A stretch of 44,153 nucleotides of DNA from an uncultured Bacteroidota bacterium. GTDB taxonomy: Bacteria; Bacteroidota; Rhodothermia; Rhodothermales; Salinibacteraceae. A model generated the notes under the pieces. The model made no database searches. It saw only the letters and a list, made by a program, of their open reading frames with translations, and was not told where the DNA came from. The position numbers and the translations under genes were made by a program. The DNA lies in NCBI GenBank assembly GCA_913056185.1, contig CAJXLV010000032.1:1-44153 (forward strand), in the 5' to 3' direction. Positions 24,304 through 33,711 of the stretch are shown here, piece by piece; the stretch's first letter is position 1; each line of letters begins with the position of its first letter.

Positions 24304-25863
24304 ATGACTTCGCGCTCATTCGTTCCGGGATTGTCGCCCGCTGTGCGGCATTGGACGGGGCTTCTGGCCCTTTTGCTACTGTGGAGCGCCCCCGTCGCCT
24401 CCGCCCAGTCCGATCTTCTTGAGCGGTTTGAAGACAAAGTGACCACGTTCACCCTCGACAACGGCCTCACGGTGGTTGTGGTGGAGCGTCACGACGCCCC
24501 CGTTGCCTCATTTGCCACCTACGCCGATGTGGGCTCTGTGGATGAGCCCACAGGCAAGACGGGCATTGCCCACATGTTCGAGCACATGGCGTTCAAGGGC
24601 ACCACCACCATCGGTACCAAAAACATTCGGAAGGAAATGGCGGCCCTGCAGCGCCAGGAGGCGGCCTACCAGGAATTGCGCAGAGCGCGCATGAGTGCCT
24701 CCGCCGACTCGGCCCGCCTCGCCCGCTTGGAAACTCAATTCACTGAGGCCCAATCCGAGGCAGAGTCGCACATCGAGGACGGTGCATTTGAGAACATTCT
24801 CGAGCGCAACGGGGTGAGTGATCTCAACGCTGGCACCTCGGCCGACGCCACCATCTACCGCTACAGTCTGCCCGCCAACAAGGCAGAATTGTTCTTCGCA
24901 CTGGAGTCGGACCGCTTTGTCAATCCGGTTCTCCGCGAGTTCTATACCGAGCGCGATGTGGTGATGGAAGAGCGGCGGCAGCGCACCGAGTCGAGCCCGA
25001 CGGGGCGCCTTGTCGAGGAATTCTTGACGACGGCGTTCAAGGCACACCCCTACGGCAACCCCGTGATTGGGCACATGTCTGATCTGAAGCGCATCTCGCG
25101 CACAGAGGCGAAAGCCTTTTTTGAGAAGCACTACACGGCCCGCAACATGACAGTGGGCATTGCGGGCGATGTGGATCCGGAGCGCATGCGAGACCTGGCG
25201 GAAGAGTACTTCGGGCGCCTGCCTGCGGGCGAAGATCCCCTCCCCGTCACCACCGAAGAGCCGACGCAGCAGGGCGAGCGACGCGTCCTCCTCCGTGAGC
25301 AGACACAGCCCTTCTTGCTCGTGGGGTACCACCGCGGCAGTCGATACAGCGAGGAGGCCCCGGTCTACAACGTCCTTTCGGACGTGCTTTCCGGGGGGCG
25401 TACCAGTCGGCTGTACAAGCGACTGGTGGAGACGGAGCAAATGCTGCAGGTGCAGGCCATCCCCAGCTTTCCCGGCAACAAGTACCCCACGCTCTTCGGC
25501 ATCTTTGGGGTGCCCAGCCGTGGCGTCTCGGCGGATAGCGTTGAGCACGTGGTCTACGAGGAGCTGAACGCCATCGCGGAAAACGGCATCCGCCAAGAAG
25601 AACTGGAACGCGCCAAGACGCGAGCGCGCGACCAACTCATCGGACAGCTCGACTCCAACCTCGGCCTGGCCCTTCAGTTTGCGGAGATGGAGGAGCTGAC
25701 GGGCACCTGGCGCACGGTCTTCAAAAATCTGGAGGCGCTACGAGCCGTTACCGCCGAGGATGTGCAGCGTGTTGCCCAGGAAACGTTTCAACGGAGCAAC
25801 CGCACGGTGGCCATGATCACCACCACTGACGACAACTCGCAGCCCACCGCGGCGGCACAGTAG
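24304..25863 (+). CDS. M16-family zinc metallopeptidase, active subunit
   Basis: This 519-residue secreted peptidase has a signal peptide (cleavage near SAQ-S at about 35) and the inverted zinc motif HMFEH (90-94) followed by MAFKGT. The third metal ligand is one of the glutamates of FYTERDVVMEERR (203-215). Between the two there is a charged, heptad-like helical insertion (about 108-160) longer than in mitochondrial-type relatives. The second M16 domain (about 265-505) contains VLSGGRTSRLYKRLV, with the conserved Arg. It is followed by a second M16 gene lacking the zinc site; such pairs form heterodimers in other bacteria. Confidence 0.92.
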   Translation: MTSRSFVPGLSPAVRHWTGLLALLLLWSAPVASAQSDLLERFEDKVTTFTLDNGLTVVVVERHDAPVASFATYADVGSVDEPTGKTGIAHMFEHMAFKGTTTIGTKNIRKEMAALQRQEAAYQELRRARMSASADSARLARLETQFTEAQSEAESHIEDGAFENILERNGVSDLNAGTSADATIYRYSLPANKAELFFALESDRFVNPVLREFYTERDVVMEERRQRTESSPTGRLVEEFLTTAFKAHPYGNPVIGHMSDLKRISRTEAKAFFEKHYTARNMTVGIAGDVDPERMRDLAEEYFGRLPAGEDPLPVTTEEPTQQGERRVLLREQTQPFLLVGYHRGSRYSEEAPVYNVLSDVLSGGRTSRLYKRLVETEQMLQVQAIPSFPGNKYPTLFGIFGVPSRGVSADSVEHVVYEELNAIAENGIRQEELERAKTRARDQLIGQLDSNLGLALQFAEMEELTGTWRTVFKNLEALRAVTAEDVQRVAQETFQRSNRTVAMITTTDDNSQPTAAAQ

Positions 25864-25919
25864 CTGTTGTTGCGTCTCTGCTCTCCCCACCGCGTTCCTT
25901 GCATTCCGCCCCCCTTCCC

Positions 25920-28106
25920 ATGATGCATTCTCGGCTCTTTTTCCTCCGCGGGCTTTTTGCCACCATTGCGCTGCTGCTTCTCGCTTCTCCCGCCGCAGCC
26001 CAGCAGGCCCCCGACGACATCTCCACCGCCGACTACGATGTGGAGGCCCTCACCTACCCCGCCCTGCGCAGCTTTGAGCCCCCCGAGCCCACCCGGCTCG
26101 AGCTCGACAATGGCATGGTCCTCTTTCTGCTGGAGGACCGCGAGCTTCCACAGGTGACCGCCGCAGCCCGCATCGGGGGGGTGGGTGCGGTCTACGATCC
26201 CGCGGAAAAGCGCGGCCTCGCCTCCATGACGGGCACTGTTATGCGAAGCGGCGGCACGGCCTCGCTCTCGCCCGACAGCCTCAATACTGTCCTCGAAAAC
26301 CTCGGGGCCACTGTTGAGACCAGCATCGGCCAGACCGCCGGCTCTGCTTTCATGTCTACCCTCGCCGACAATGTAGACACGGTGCTTCCCCTCTTCGCCG
26401 AGGTTCTGCGGCGCCCCGCGTTTGCCAAGGCAAAGGTCCAGCAGGCCAAAAGCCAGCAAAAGTCCGCCATCTCGCGACGCAACGACAACGCCCGCGGCAT
26501 TGCTTCGCGAGAGTTTAATCAGATTCTCTACGGGGAGGACAGCCCCTACGCCCGCACGCCCGAATACTTCACCATCGATCGCATTACGCGGCAGGATCTG
26601 GTTGACTACCACGACCGCGCTGTGCAGCCGAGCAACACGTACCTGAGCGTGTGGGGCGACTTTGACGCCGACGCGATGGCTCAGAAGTTGCGGGCACAGT
26701 TTGGCGACTGGACCGCCCCGGACGGCTACTCCCCGCCCACCCCGCCGGAGCGCACGGCCAGGCGCGACTACTCGGTTAATTTCGTGCAGAAGGCCGACGT
26801 AAATCAGAGCACCATCTACATGGGGCATCCCGGCGAGATTACACGCCGCAGCGACGACTACGCTGCCGTCACCCTCATGAATGAGGTGCTCAGCGGGGGC
26901 TTTTCCGGGCGTCTCTTCCAGACGGTGCGCAAGGAGAAGGGCCTTGCCTATTCCGTCTTTGGAAACTACTCCACCGGCTACCAGCAGCCAGGGCGCTTCT
27001 TTGCCGGTGTCTTTTCGCAGAGCGCCCGCACCGTAGAAGCCGCCACCGCAGTGATGGAGGAGGTCCGCGGCATGAAAACCAATCCGCCGACCGCAGAAGA
27101 GCTGTCGCTGGCCAAAGAAAGCTACCTCAACTCGTTCGTGTTCAACTTTGATACGGAGCAAGAAGTCCTAAGCCGTCGCATGACCTACGCCTACCACGAC
27201 TACCCGACGGACTTTTTGCAGCAGACGCGGACGGCCATTGAGAATGTTTCTACGGACGATGTGCTGTCGGTGGCGCAAAAGTACCTTCACCCTAACGAGG
27301 CACACATCCTGGTGGTGGGGCGGCGGCAAGACTTTAGCGATTCGCTGGCCGCCCTCACGAACGACGGGGCGGTGAACGAGGTCGACATTTCTATTCCCCG
27401 CCGGCCCCCGAGTGAGCAGGACGCCGCGCCGACGGCTGCTGAGAAGAAGGCGGCCGCCACTGCCCAAGAACTGATGGCCGACGCCAAAGACGCCCTTGGC
27501 GGGACGGCCTTCGATGACATCCAGAGCATGCGGGTGGAGTCGACCCAGCAGGGGCGCACCAGCACGCTTCTGGTTGCCCTCCCCAACAAAATGCGCGTAG
27601 AGCGGGGCGGCATCACCATCACGAGTGACGGGTCGACGGTCATGGTCCGACGCGGCGGCCAAACCCAAACCCTCCCGTCGTCGATGAAGGGACAAATCAC
27701 GGGCCAGCTCTGGCGCAGCATGCCGTACCTCATGGCCAACCTCGGTCACGAAGGCCTGGGCCTGGAGGCCCGGGGCGATACCACGATGAGTGACACCACC
27801 TACCGCCGCGTGCGCGTCTCGCCTCCGTCCGGTACGGCCTACACGCTCTACCTGAATGCCGAAACCCTGCGTCCGGAGCGCATGACGCTTACCCAGCGCA
27901 ATCCGCGCAGCGGCGCCACCGTGGATGTCACGCAGGTATTTCGCAAGTACCAGGAGGTGAGTGGGGTGCGCGTCCCTTTCACCACCCGCACCACACAGTC
28001 CACCCCGCAAGGCTCCCGCGAGACCACGTCCACCATCCAGTCCCTTACGCTCAACGTCGATCCGAAGCCCAGCCGCTTTTCGCTCGAGGAGGCCGGGGGA
28101 CAGTAG
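25920..28106 (+). CDS. M16-family inactive subunit with C-terminal LolA-like domain
   Basis: This 728-residue exported protein has a signal peptide (LLLASPAAAQQ) and two M16 domains (about 55-500). Where the zinc motif should be it reads LASMTGTVM, so it cannot bind zinc in the usual way. The second domain has the Arg/Tyr pair of LFQTVRKEKGLAYSVF, which in M16 heterodimers serves substrate binding for the active partner. After a Pro/Ala-rich linker, residues of about 525-728 form an extra beta-rich domain (MRVESTQQGR, MRVERGGITITSDGS, YRRVRVSPPSG, FRKYQEVSGVRVPF) resembling LolA-type outer-membrane lipoprotein carriers. The gene starts 57 bases after the active subunit, clearly in an operon. 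ATG 25923 is an equally good start. Confidence 0.88.
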   Translation: MMHSRLFFLRGLFATIALLLLASPAAAQQAPDDISTADYDVEALTYPALRSFEPPEPTRLELDNGMVLFLLEDRELPQVTAAARIGGVGAVYDPAEKRGLASMTGTVMRSGGTASLSPDSLNTVLENLGATVETSIGQTAGSAFMSTLADNVDTVLPLFAEVLRRPAFAKAKVQQAKSQQKSAISRRNDNARGIASREFNQILYGEDSPYARTPEYFTIDRITRQDLVDYHDRAVQPSNTYLSVWGDFDADAMAQKLRAQFGDWTAPDGYSPPTPPERTARRDYSVNFVQKADVNQSTIYMGHPGEITRRSDDYAAVTLMNEVLSGGFSGRLFQTVRKEKGLAYSVFGNYSTGYQQPGRFFAGVFSQSARTVEAATAVMEEVRGMKTNPPTAEELSLAKESYLNSFVFNFDTEQEVLSRRMTYAYHDYPTDFLQQTRTAIENVSTDDVLSVAQKYLHPNEAHILVVGRRQDFSDSLAALTNDGAVNEVDISIPRRPPSEQDAAPTAAEKKAAATAQELMADAKDALGGTAFDDIQSMRVESTQQGRTSTLLVALPNKMRVERGGITITSDGSTVMVRRGGQTQTLPSSMKGQITGQLWRSMPYLMANLGHEGLGLEARGDTTMSDTTYRRVRVSPPSGTAYTLYLNAETLRPERMTLTQRNPRSGATVDVTQVFRKYQEVSGVRVPFTTRTTQSTPQGSRETTSTIQSLTLNVDPKPSRFSLEEAGGQ

Positions 28107-28200
28107 GCCCGCAGCGGCCCGACCGGACTGGCCGAACTGTCTGGCGTATGGCATCGTGTACGTTGCGCGTGCAGCCCCTCCACCCGTCTCCTTCGTGCCC

Positions 28201-29121
28201 ATGCCTCTCCCTCCCGAGGTCACATTGTGCGACGTTGGACCGCGCGACGGCTTTCAGTTCGAGGACACGTTCATCCCGACTGACCTGAAGGTCGACATCA
28301 TCTCGGCTCTCGCCGACGCCGGGCTGCCCCGCATTCAGGTGACGTCGTTTGTGCATCCGGAGTGGGTGCCGCAGATGAAAGACGCCAAAGCGGTGTGTGA
28401 GCGCTTGCCGGCGCGGGACGACGTGACGTACGCCGGGCTTGTTCTAAATCCGAAAGGCCTGGAGCGGGCGGGGGCCGCGGGGCTCTCGCACGTAGACCTG
28501 TCGATTGCCACGCACGACCAGCACAGCCGAGACAATGCCAACCGCACGGTCGAGGCGGCTGCGGCGCAGGCTGAAGAGATGGTTCGCCGTGCGCACCGCC
28601 AGGGGCTCCGGGTGCAGATGGGCTTCCAGACGGTCTTTGGGTATCGGGCGCCGGGCGATACGCCGCTGGAGCAGGTAGTGGAAATGAGCCGCCACTTTGC
28701 GCAGATGGACGTCGCTTCGATTTCGCTGGCCGACTCTACCGGGCTCGCCAATCCACGGATGATCCAGAAGCGCGTGCGGGCCGTGCAGGGAGGCATCGGG
28801 GATACGCCCCTGGTCCTGCACCTGCACGATACGCGCGGCCTCGGCCTCGCCAACGTCTACGCGGCGCTGCAGTGCGGAGTGGACCGGTTCGACACGTCGC
28901 TCGCGGGCATGGGGGGCTGCCCGTTCATCGAAGGGGCCACGGGCAACATTGCGACGGAGGACACAGCGTATTTGCTGGAGGGGCTTGGGGTGCGCACTGG
29001 CGTCGATCGGGCACGCGTAGGGGCGGCATCGCGGCGTATCGAATCGTTCCTCGGTACTCAGTTTCCGGGAAAAGGGCACCGTCTTCCGCCCGTTTCTCAG
29101 CCATCGGGGCCGTCGGCGTGA
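28201..29121 (+). CDS. Hydroxymethylglutaryl-CoA lyase
   Basis: This 306-residue TIM-barrel enzyme cleaves HMG-CoA into acetyl-CoA and acetoacetate, the last step of leucine breakdown. CDVGPRDGFQ (10-19) holds the catalytic Arg and metal-binding Asp; HLHD (207-210) supplies two metal-binding histidines, and the reactive Cys240 is in GMGGCPFIEGATGNIATED. VTSFVHPEWVPQM is diagnostic against other HMGL-like aldolases. It follows the M16 operon by 94 bases. A methylcrotonoyl-CoA-carboxylase-like subunit is at 2372-4054. Confidence 0.92.
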   Translation: MPLPPEVTLCDVGPRDGFQFEDTFIPTDLKVDIISALADAGLPRIQVTSFVHPEWVPQMKDAKAVCERLPARDDVTYAGLVLNPKGLERAGAAGLSHVDLSIATHDQHSRDNANRTVEAAAAQAEEMVRRAHRQGLRVQMGFQTVFGYRAPGDTPLEQVVEMSRHFAQMDVASISLADSTGLANPRMIQKRVRAVQGGIGDTPLVLHLHDTRGLGLANVYAALQCGVDRFDTSLAGMGGCPFIEGATGNIATEDTAYLLEGLGVRTGVDRARVGAASRRIESFLGTQFPGKGHRLPPVSQPSGPSA

Positions 29122-29147
29122 GTCGACGTGCGGGGTTAGCCCCGACT
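29121..29147. terminator. Hairpin between convergent HMG-CoA lyase and phosphoesterase genes
   Basis: CGGGG (29131-29135) and CCCCG (29140-29144) pair around TTAG, and the flanking AGT/ACT can extend the stem with a bulge. There is no T run, so termination is only a suggestion from its place between two convergent genes. Confidence 0.35.
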
Positions 29148-29164
29148 GCTGTGGGGAACGCCGC

Positions 29165-29995
29165 TCATCCTTCTGCCGGGCGGTGCAGGGGGGCCCGGCG
29201 GTGCCCAGAGGCACCATCCCGGGGCGACGCTTCCGTGGCGATGGTGCCCTCCGTCTCCTTCGGGATCCACCGCCGCAGCTCGAGGGTGCCGTCCCGATGC
29301 TCCACGAGCGCCGTGCAGTTTTGCACCCAGTCGCCGGTGTTTAGGTACCGGTGGCCGTCAATGAGTCGCATCTGAGGGCGGTGGATGTGCCCGCAAATAA
29401 TGCCGTCTACCGCCTTCTCCTGCGCACGCTGGGCCGCAGCGTCCTCGAAGGTCGCGATAAACTGCTGGGCCTGCTCGTTCGACTCCTTGAGCGCGTTTGC
29501 GAGCGACCAGTAGGGCAGGTTGAAAAAGCGGCGGGCGCGCTCAAGCCAGTGGTCCATGGTCAGAACGCCGGCGTACGTCCACTGGCCCAGCAGCTCCACC
29601 CAGCGCGCGTGCCGCACAACACCTTCAAACTCGTCTCCGTGCGTCACCCAAAAGCGCCGCCCATCCGCGAGCGTGTGGACGGCGTGCTTCTGGATGGCGA
29701 TGCCGCCGAGCTGGAGGCCGTCGTACTCGCGCGCTGCGGCATCGTGATTGCCAGGGACATAGATCACGTCGGTGCTCTGGGCCGTTCGCAACAGCCCCTG
29801 AATCACCTTGTTGTGGGCGCGGGGCCAGTGCCACGAGCGCTGGAGGGCCCACCCATCAATCACATCGCCTACCAGGTAGTAGCGCTCGGCCTCGTGGTGC
29901 TGGAGAAAGTCGAGGACGAACGACGCTTTGGCCTGCGGAGTGCCCAGGTGCAGGTCCGAAAGCCAAATCGTGCGGTACTGGGGGGAGGACGCCAT
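29165..29995 (-). CDS. UDP-2,3-diacylglucosamine diphosphatase (LpxH-like) metallophosphoesterase
   Basis: This 276-residue enzyme would hydrolyse UDP-diacylglucosamine to lipid X in lipid A synthesis. All calcineurin-fold metal motifs are present: SDLHLG (13-18), GDVIDGW (43-49), GNHD (82-85), HGDEFE (119-124) and GHIHRP (202-207). The HGDEFE and FFNLPYW segments fit LpxH-type proteins found in Bacteroidota. An in-frame ATG at 30133 would add 46 residues with no similarity. The C-terminal 40 residues are an unconserved polar tail. Confidence 0.82.
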   Translation of the reverse strand: MASSPQYRTIWLSDLHLGTPQAKASFVLDFLQHHEAERYYLVGDVIDGWALQRSWHWPRAHNKVIQGLLRTAQSTDVIYVPGNHDAAAREYDGLQLGGIAIQKHAVHTLADGRRFWVTHGDEFEGVVRHARWVELLGQWTYAGVLTMDHWLERARRFFNLPYWSLANALKESNEQAQQFIATFEDAAAQRAQEKAVDGIICGHIHRPQMRLIDGHRYLNTGDWVQNCTALVEHRDGTLELRRWIPKETEGTIATEASPRDGASGHRRAPLHRPAEG

Positions 29996-30182
29996 GGTGG
30001 AGGCACTCAAACAGTGGACCGGACGGAAGACCGAAGACGGTCGGGACGTCGACGTGTGTCGTCCGTGCGAACCGGATGGGGGAAGGGCCTTTCCCGAGCC
30101 GTTGCAGTTTGGTCGGGCTTTCACGAAAGGCACCAGTGCGTGGGGGGCGGCCCGGGAGTGTCCGGTTCAGTCGCCTGCACGA

Positions 30183-31190
30183 TCAGTCGTCCGGAAGAAA
30201 GGCCGAGCGGCCCCGCAGCACTGAGTCGTTCCATGCCTCCTCGCGCAGCTCCGCCACGTACGCATACCCGTCTGCCGCTGCGCGATAGAAGGAGCCGGTG
30301 GGGGCCGGAGAGAGGCGCAGGGTGCGCTGGGTGTCGTCGGCAAGGTGGAGGCGAAGGGTGTAGGGCGCATTCTGGAGGTCCGAGGGCGAGAGGGCTTCGG
30401 CAAACCCATCGGCGCGGGGAGCCGTGAGGGTGCGGAGCAGCGGAGACACGCGGCGCTGCGAGAGCGTATCGCCCGCCGAGACCCAGGTCTCCGGGACGGC
30501 GGCGGTGTCGGGAGCGGTAACGCGCCGGAGGGTAAAAGAACTATCGGCGGGGTAGGAAAAATCGATCCGTTGGACCTGCGCGCGGCTCACGCTCCAGAGC
30601 CGTTTGTCGCGCCAGTCGGTCAGGTCCCACGCCGAGAACGAGCGGAGGGAGGCCTCCACCACGTACACGTCGGGCTGCTCGGGAGGGCGCACGTAGGTGA
30701 TGGTCGTGCCAGTGCGCCGTCTTCGCTGCAGAGGGCCGCCGGCGGCCCCCCCGCCCGCAGCGTCTCGAAACTGCGTTCGCCCCAGCACCAGCGCCCCCAG
30801 CCGCTCGCCCGAGGCGTCGAGCAGAGTGAGGGTCGTGCCGGTAGAGTCGACGCCGTATCGGGGGTGTTTGGCCGGGCGGCGGGTGGCGACCGCCTCGATG
30901 GCGAGGCCGGGCACAGAGCGAAGGAGCTTGCCCACCGCATCGGGACTGGCGGGATAGGTGGCCGTGGTGTCCGCAGACGAGACCGTCCAGTTGCCGTCTG
31001 AGCGCGTGAGGCGCAACGTCGGGCGATCCGGGCCAGCAATCCGGATTGTCTGGACCGTGCTGGTATCCACCGGCAGTACTTCGTTCTGGAATGCCGCACT
31101 GGAGGTGGAGTCCCACTGCCACGAGGTGGCAAGGGCGAGCACGAGCGAACCGGCAAACACGAGGGCCAGGGTCTTGGTGGCGTTTGTCAT
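30183..31190 (-). CDS. DUF4340 membrane-anchored protein of the Gld-type ABC cluster
   Basis: This 335-residue protein has an N-terminal transmembrane segment (LALVFAGSLVLALATSW) and then repeated beta-rich modules, with the motifs IRIAGPDRPTLRLTRSDGNW, TLTLLDASGERLGALVLG and DVYVVEASLRSF. These fit DUF4340 proteins, which are usually encoded just after GldG-type proteins. It is the last of the gldA-F-G-DUF4340 set, 54 bases after the gldG-like gene. Its biochemical role is not known. Confidence 0.82.
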   Translation of the reverse strand: MTNATKTLALVFAGSLVLALATSWQWDSTSSAAFQNEVLPVDTSTVQTIRIAGPDRPTLRLTRSDGNWTVSSADTTATYPASPDAVGKLLRSVPGLAIEAVATRRPAKHPRYGVDSTGTTLTLLDASGERLGALVLGRTQFRDAAGGGAAGGPLQRRRRTGTTITYVRPPEQPDVYVVEASLRSFSAWDLTDWRDKRLWSVSRAQVQRIDFSYPADSSFTLRRVTAPDTAAVPETWVSAGDTLSQRRVSPLLRTLTAPRADGFAEALSPSDLQNAPYTLRLHLADDTQRTLRLSPAPTGSFYRAAADGYAYVAELREEAWNDSVLRGRSAFLPDD

Positions 31191-31244
31191 GGCCGGGGGC
31201 AGAAATCGGATACAGGGAGGCAGAGCAAAGAGGCAGGGAGCACG

Positions 31245-32834
31245 TCAGGCGCGGAGGCCGCTCTCCTTCCAGCGGCGCCGCTGAGCCTGGTTGCGGCGGT
31301 ATCGCACCAGGCCGTATCCGACGACGAGCCCGATTGGCAGCAGCACGTTAAGGTACTTCAAGACCGTTTTGGAGGTAGGAGCTATTTGCCGAAGCGGGCG
31401 GCTGGTGACCTGCTGGGTGCGGAGGGCCAGCAGTCCTGTGTCGCCCGCAAGGTAGTCGATGCTATTGGCGGCAAGGTTGATGTTGCCGGGCGGAAGCCGC
31501 TGTTGGCGGCGGCCAGTGCCATTGACGAGGAAGTCGCCATCGCCGACCACCACCATTTGCGTCTCGGGACTTTGCGTGCGATCGACGGAGAGAGTGTCGG
31601 CGTCGGCAAATGCGGAGACAAACGAGCCCTCCAACAGGCCCGCGACGGGAAACGACGCCCCGGAAAAGTCCGCGGACGTCCAGGTGCGCTGTGGGCGGAT
31701 GTTCGTGGGGAGAGCCGTGGTCGCCGACTGGGCCGAGGAGCGGGCCAGAACCGTGAGGTGCGCTGTGGAGTCGGCCTGCGTAGTATCGAGCGACGACACA
31801 AACCGAAACACAGCCTGGTCCAAGCCGCTGCTGATGGGGTGCCCGGCGAAGTTCGAGATTTGAGGGATGTAGGGATACCGGACGCGCCGAACCACGTTCA
31901 TGCCGCCGCGCTGCTCGCTCATTTGTACCGGCGTGGCGTTGCGGTCGCGGACGAGGTTGGCCTGGATGGGCAGGCCGTACGTGCGAAGGAGCGGCTCCAG
32001 GCCCGTGTCCGCCGTGCGCGCCTGCCCGAATCGCATATTTGCACGGCCCCGATTGAGCGCAAACAGCACGCGTCCGCCTCGCATCACATACTGGTCCACC
32101 GCCAGGGCCGCCCGAGTGGGCAGTTTCTCGCCGGGCCGGGCCACCAGCAGCACATCCACCGTGGCCGGCACCCCGGCTGTGTCCACCCCTGAGACCGTCT
32201 CAAACTCGTAGCGGCCCTCCAGGGCACGGCGCAGCTGCGGCATGGCCTCCAGCGACGGCTCGCCGTGTCCCTGCAGCACCCCCAGCACCGGCTTCGTCTC
32301 CGCCGTGAGCTGCTTCAGCGTACGGGCAATCGTATACTCCAGGGGCGCGCCCGGCTCCACAAACGGCACCACCTCGCGCTGATCCTGATACTGGAACACG
32401 GCGCCGAGGTAGACCCGCTTCTGCGTCATCTGATTCTGCTGGCGCACGTTCACCGTGACCGGGCGAATGCCCTCCTCGCGCGCCTCGCGGGCGGTTGCGT
32501 CGTCGGAGCCGGGGTCTACAAACTGAAACTCCACATTGCCGCCTGCCGCCGCCCGAAACTCCTGCAACAGCGCCCGAAGTTCATCCGCCGTGCGCCCAAA
32601 CCGAGCGGGCAAATCGGGCGTAACGTACGCCGTCACCGTCACAGGGTCCTGGAGGTCCTGCGCAAGATCGTGGCTCGCAGCGGCGAGCGTATATCGGTTG
32701 TTGGCCGTGAGGTCGGCCCGCCACAGAAACTGATTCGCCACGTACGTGAGGGCGATACAGCTGCCCACAATGAGCAGCCCCTGCAGCAAAGCTTCGCGCC
32801 GGGTGGCCAAAAAGCCCGCGAGTGGATGGGACAT
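31245..32834 (-). CDS. gldG: GldG-family ABC transporter auxiliary protein
   Basis: This 529-residue protein has an N-terminal transmembrane helix (residues about 18-37), a large extracytoplasmic region and a C-terminal transmembrane helix (about 490-512) with a short basic cytoplasmic tail. The extracytoplasmic part has the GldG pattern: ITVTAYVTPDLPARF-like strand, VEFQFVDPGSDD, VLGVLQGHGEPSLE and DVLLVARPGE, then VVVGDGDFLVN. In gliding Flavobacteria GldG partners with GldA and GldF; in non-gliding bacteria the same set is common with unknown substrate. Confidence 0.88.
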   Translation of the reverse strand: MSHPLAGFLATRREALLQGLLIVGSCIALTYVANQFLWRADLTANNRYTLAAASHDLAQDLQDPVTVTAYVTPDLPARFGRTADELRALLQEFRAAAGGNVEFQFVDPGSDDATAREAREEGIRPVTVNVRQQNQMTQKRVYLGAVFQYQDQREVVPFVEPGAPLEYTIARTLKQLTAETKPVLGVLQGHGEPSLEAMPQLRRALEGRYEFETVSGVDTAGVPATVDVLLVARPGEKLPTRAALAVDQYVMRGGRVLFALNRGRANMRFGQARTADTGLEPLLRTYGLPIQANLVRDRNATPVQMSEQRGGMNVVRRVRYPYIPQISNFAGHPISSGLDQAVFRFVSSLDTTQADSTAHLTVLARSSAQSATTALPTNIRPQRTWTSADFSGASFPVAGLLEGSFVSAFADADTLSVDRTQSPETQMVVVGDGDFLVNGTGRRQQRLPPGNINLAANSIDYLAGDTGLLALRTQQVTSRPLRQIAPTSKTVLKYLNVLLPIGLVVGYGLVRYRRNQAQRRRWKESGLRA

Positions 32835-32916
32835 AAGTCGAGAGCGGTTTGGAGGGGAACGGAGGAGCGTTCGCGTACGGGGGCGGGCGGAGGCGTCCGT
32901 GCCCGCGCGTCCACAC

Positions 32917-33642
32917 TCACGACCAGCTTCGGCTTTTGAGGGACACCGTGGCGGCGAGAAGGCCGATCAGCGTCAGAGAAACGACGTAAAGCAGCGAGGC
33001 CGCGTCCATCACGCCCCGCGCCATGGTCTGAAAGTGTCCCTGCAAGTCGAGAAACGACGCCACATCCGCAAGCGCCCCGGGCAAGACCACGGCCATTTGT
33101 CCAAACAGCAGATGCAGAAAGACGGCCAGGAAGAGGCTCAGGAGAAACGCAACGATCTGGTTGCGCGTCAGGCTGGAGGCAAACAGGCCGATGCTCACGT
33201 ACACAGCGCTCACGAGGAGAAGCCCAAGATAGCCGCTGAGGGTGGCGCCATGATCAATCGGGCCCAGTTGGGCAACGGTGATGTAGTACGGCAGCGTGAA
33301 CAGAAGCGCCACCGCGACCAAGAGCCAGGCCGCAAGCCACTTCCCCGCCACGATTTCCATATCGTCCAGCGGCTTGGTGGCCAGCAGCTCGAGGGTGCCG
33401 CTGCGTCGCTCTTCCGCAATCATGCCCATGGTGACGGCGGGGATGAAGAAAAAGAGCGTCCAGAACGCCACCTGAAAAAACGTGTCCAGCGAGGCTTGGC
33501 CGACGAAGAAGATATCGCCCTGGCCAAAAAGCCACGTAAAGGTGCCACTGAGGCCGAGAAAAAGAACGAGCAGTACGTAGGCGGTCAGGGAGTCAAAAAA
33601 CGCATTGATCTCCCGTTTGCAGATCGTCAGAACGGCGTGCAT
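32917..33642 (-). CDS. GldF-like ABC transporter permease
   Basis: This 241-residue protein has six hydrophobic helices and belongs to the ABC-2 type permeases. The N terminus ICKREINAFFDSLTAYVL and the cytoplasmic EERRSGTLELLATKPL are strong signatures of the GldF subgroup. It lies 82 bases upstream of the gldG-like gene and 69 downstream of the ATPase gene on the same strand, forming a complete exporter. The ATG at 33642 was chosen because the family begins with this amphipathic helix; ATG 33708 adds 22 unrelated residues. Confidence 0.88.
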   Translation of the reverse strand: MHAVLTICKREINAFFDSLTAYVLLVLFLGLSGTFTWLFGQGDIFFVGQASLDTFFQVAFWTLFFFIPAVTMGMIAEERRSGTLELLATKPLDDMEIVAGKWLAAWLLVAVALLFTLPYYITVAQLGPIDHGATLSGYLGLLLVSAVYVSIGLFASSLTRNQIVAFLLSLFLAVFLHLLFGQMAVVLPGALADVASFLDLQGHFQTMARGVMDAASLLYVVSLTLIGLLAATVSLKSRSWS

Positions 33643-33711
33643 GGGCGCAGGCGAATGGTGCGTAGCGAGTGGGAGTGTGAACGAGGCCGAGGCCTCCGCA
33701 CAGATCACGCT

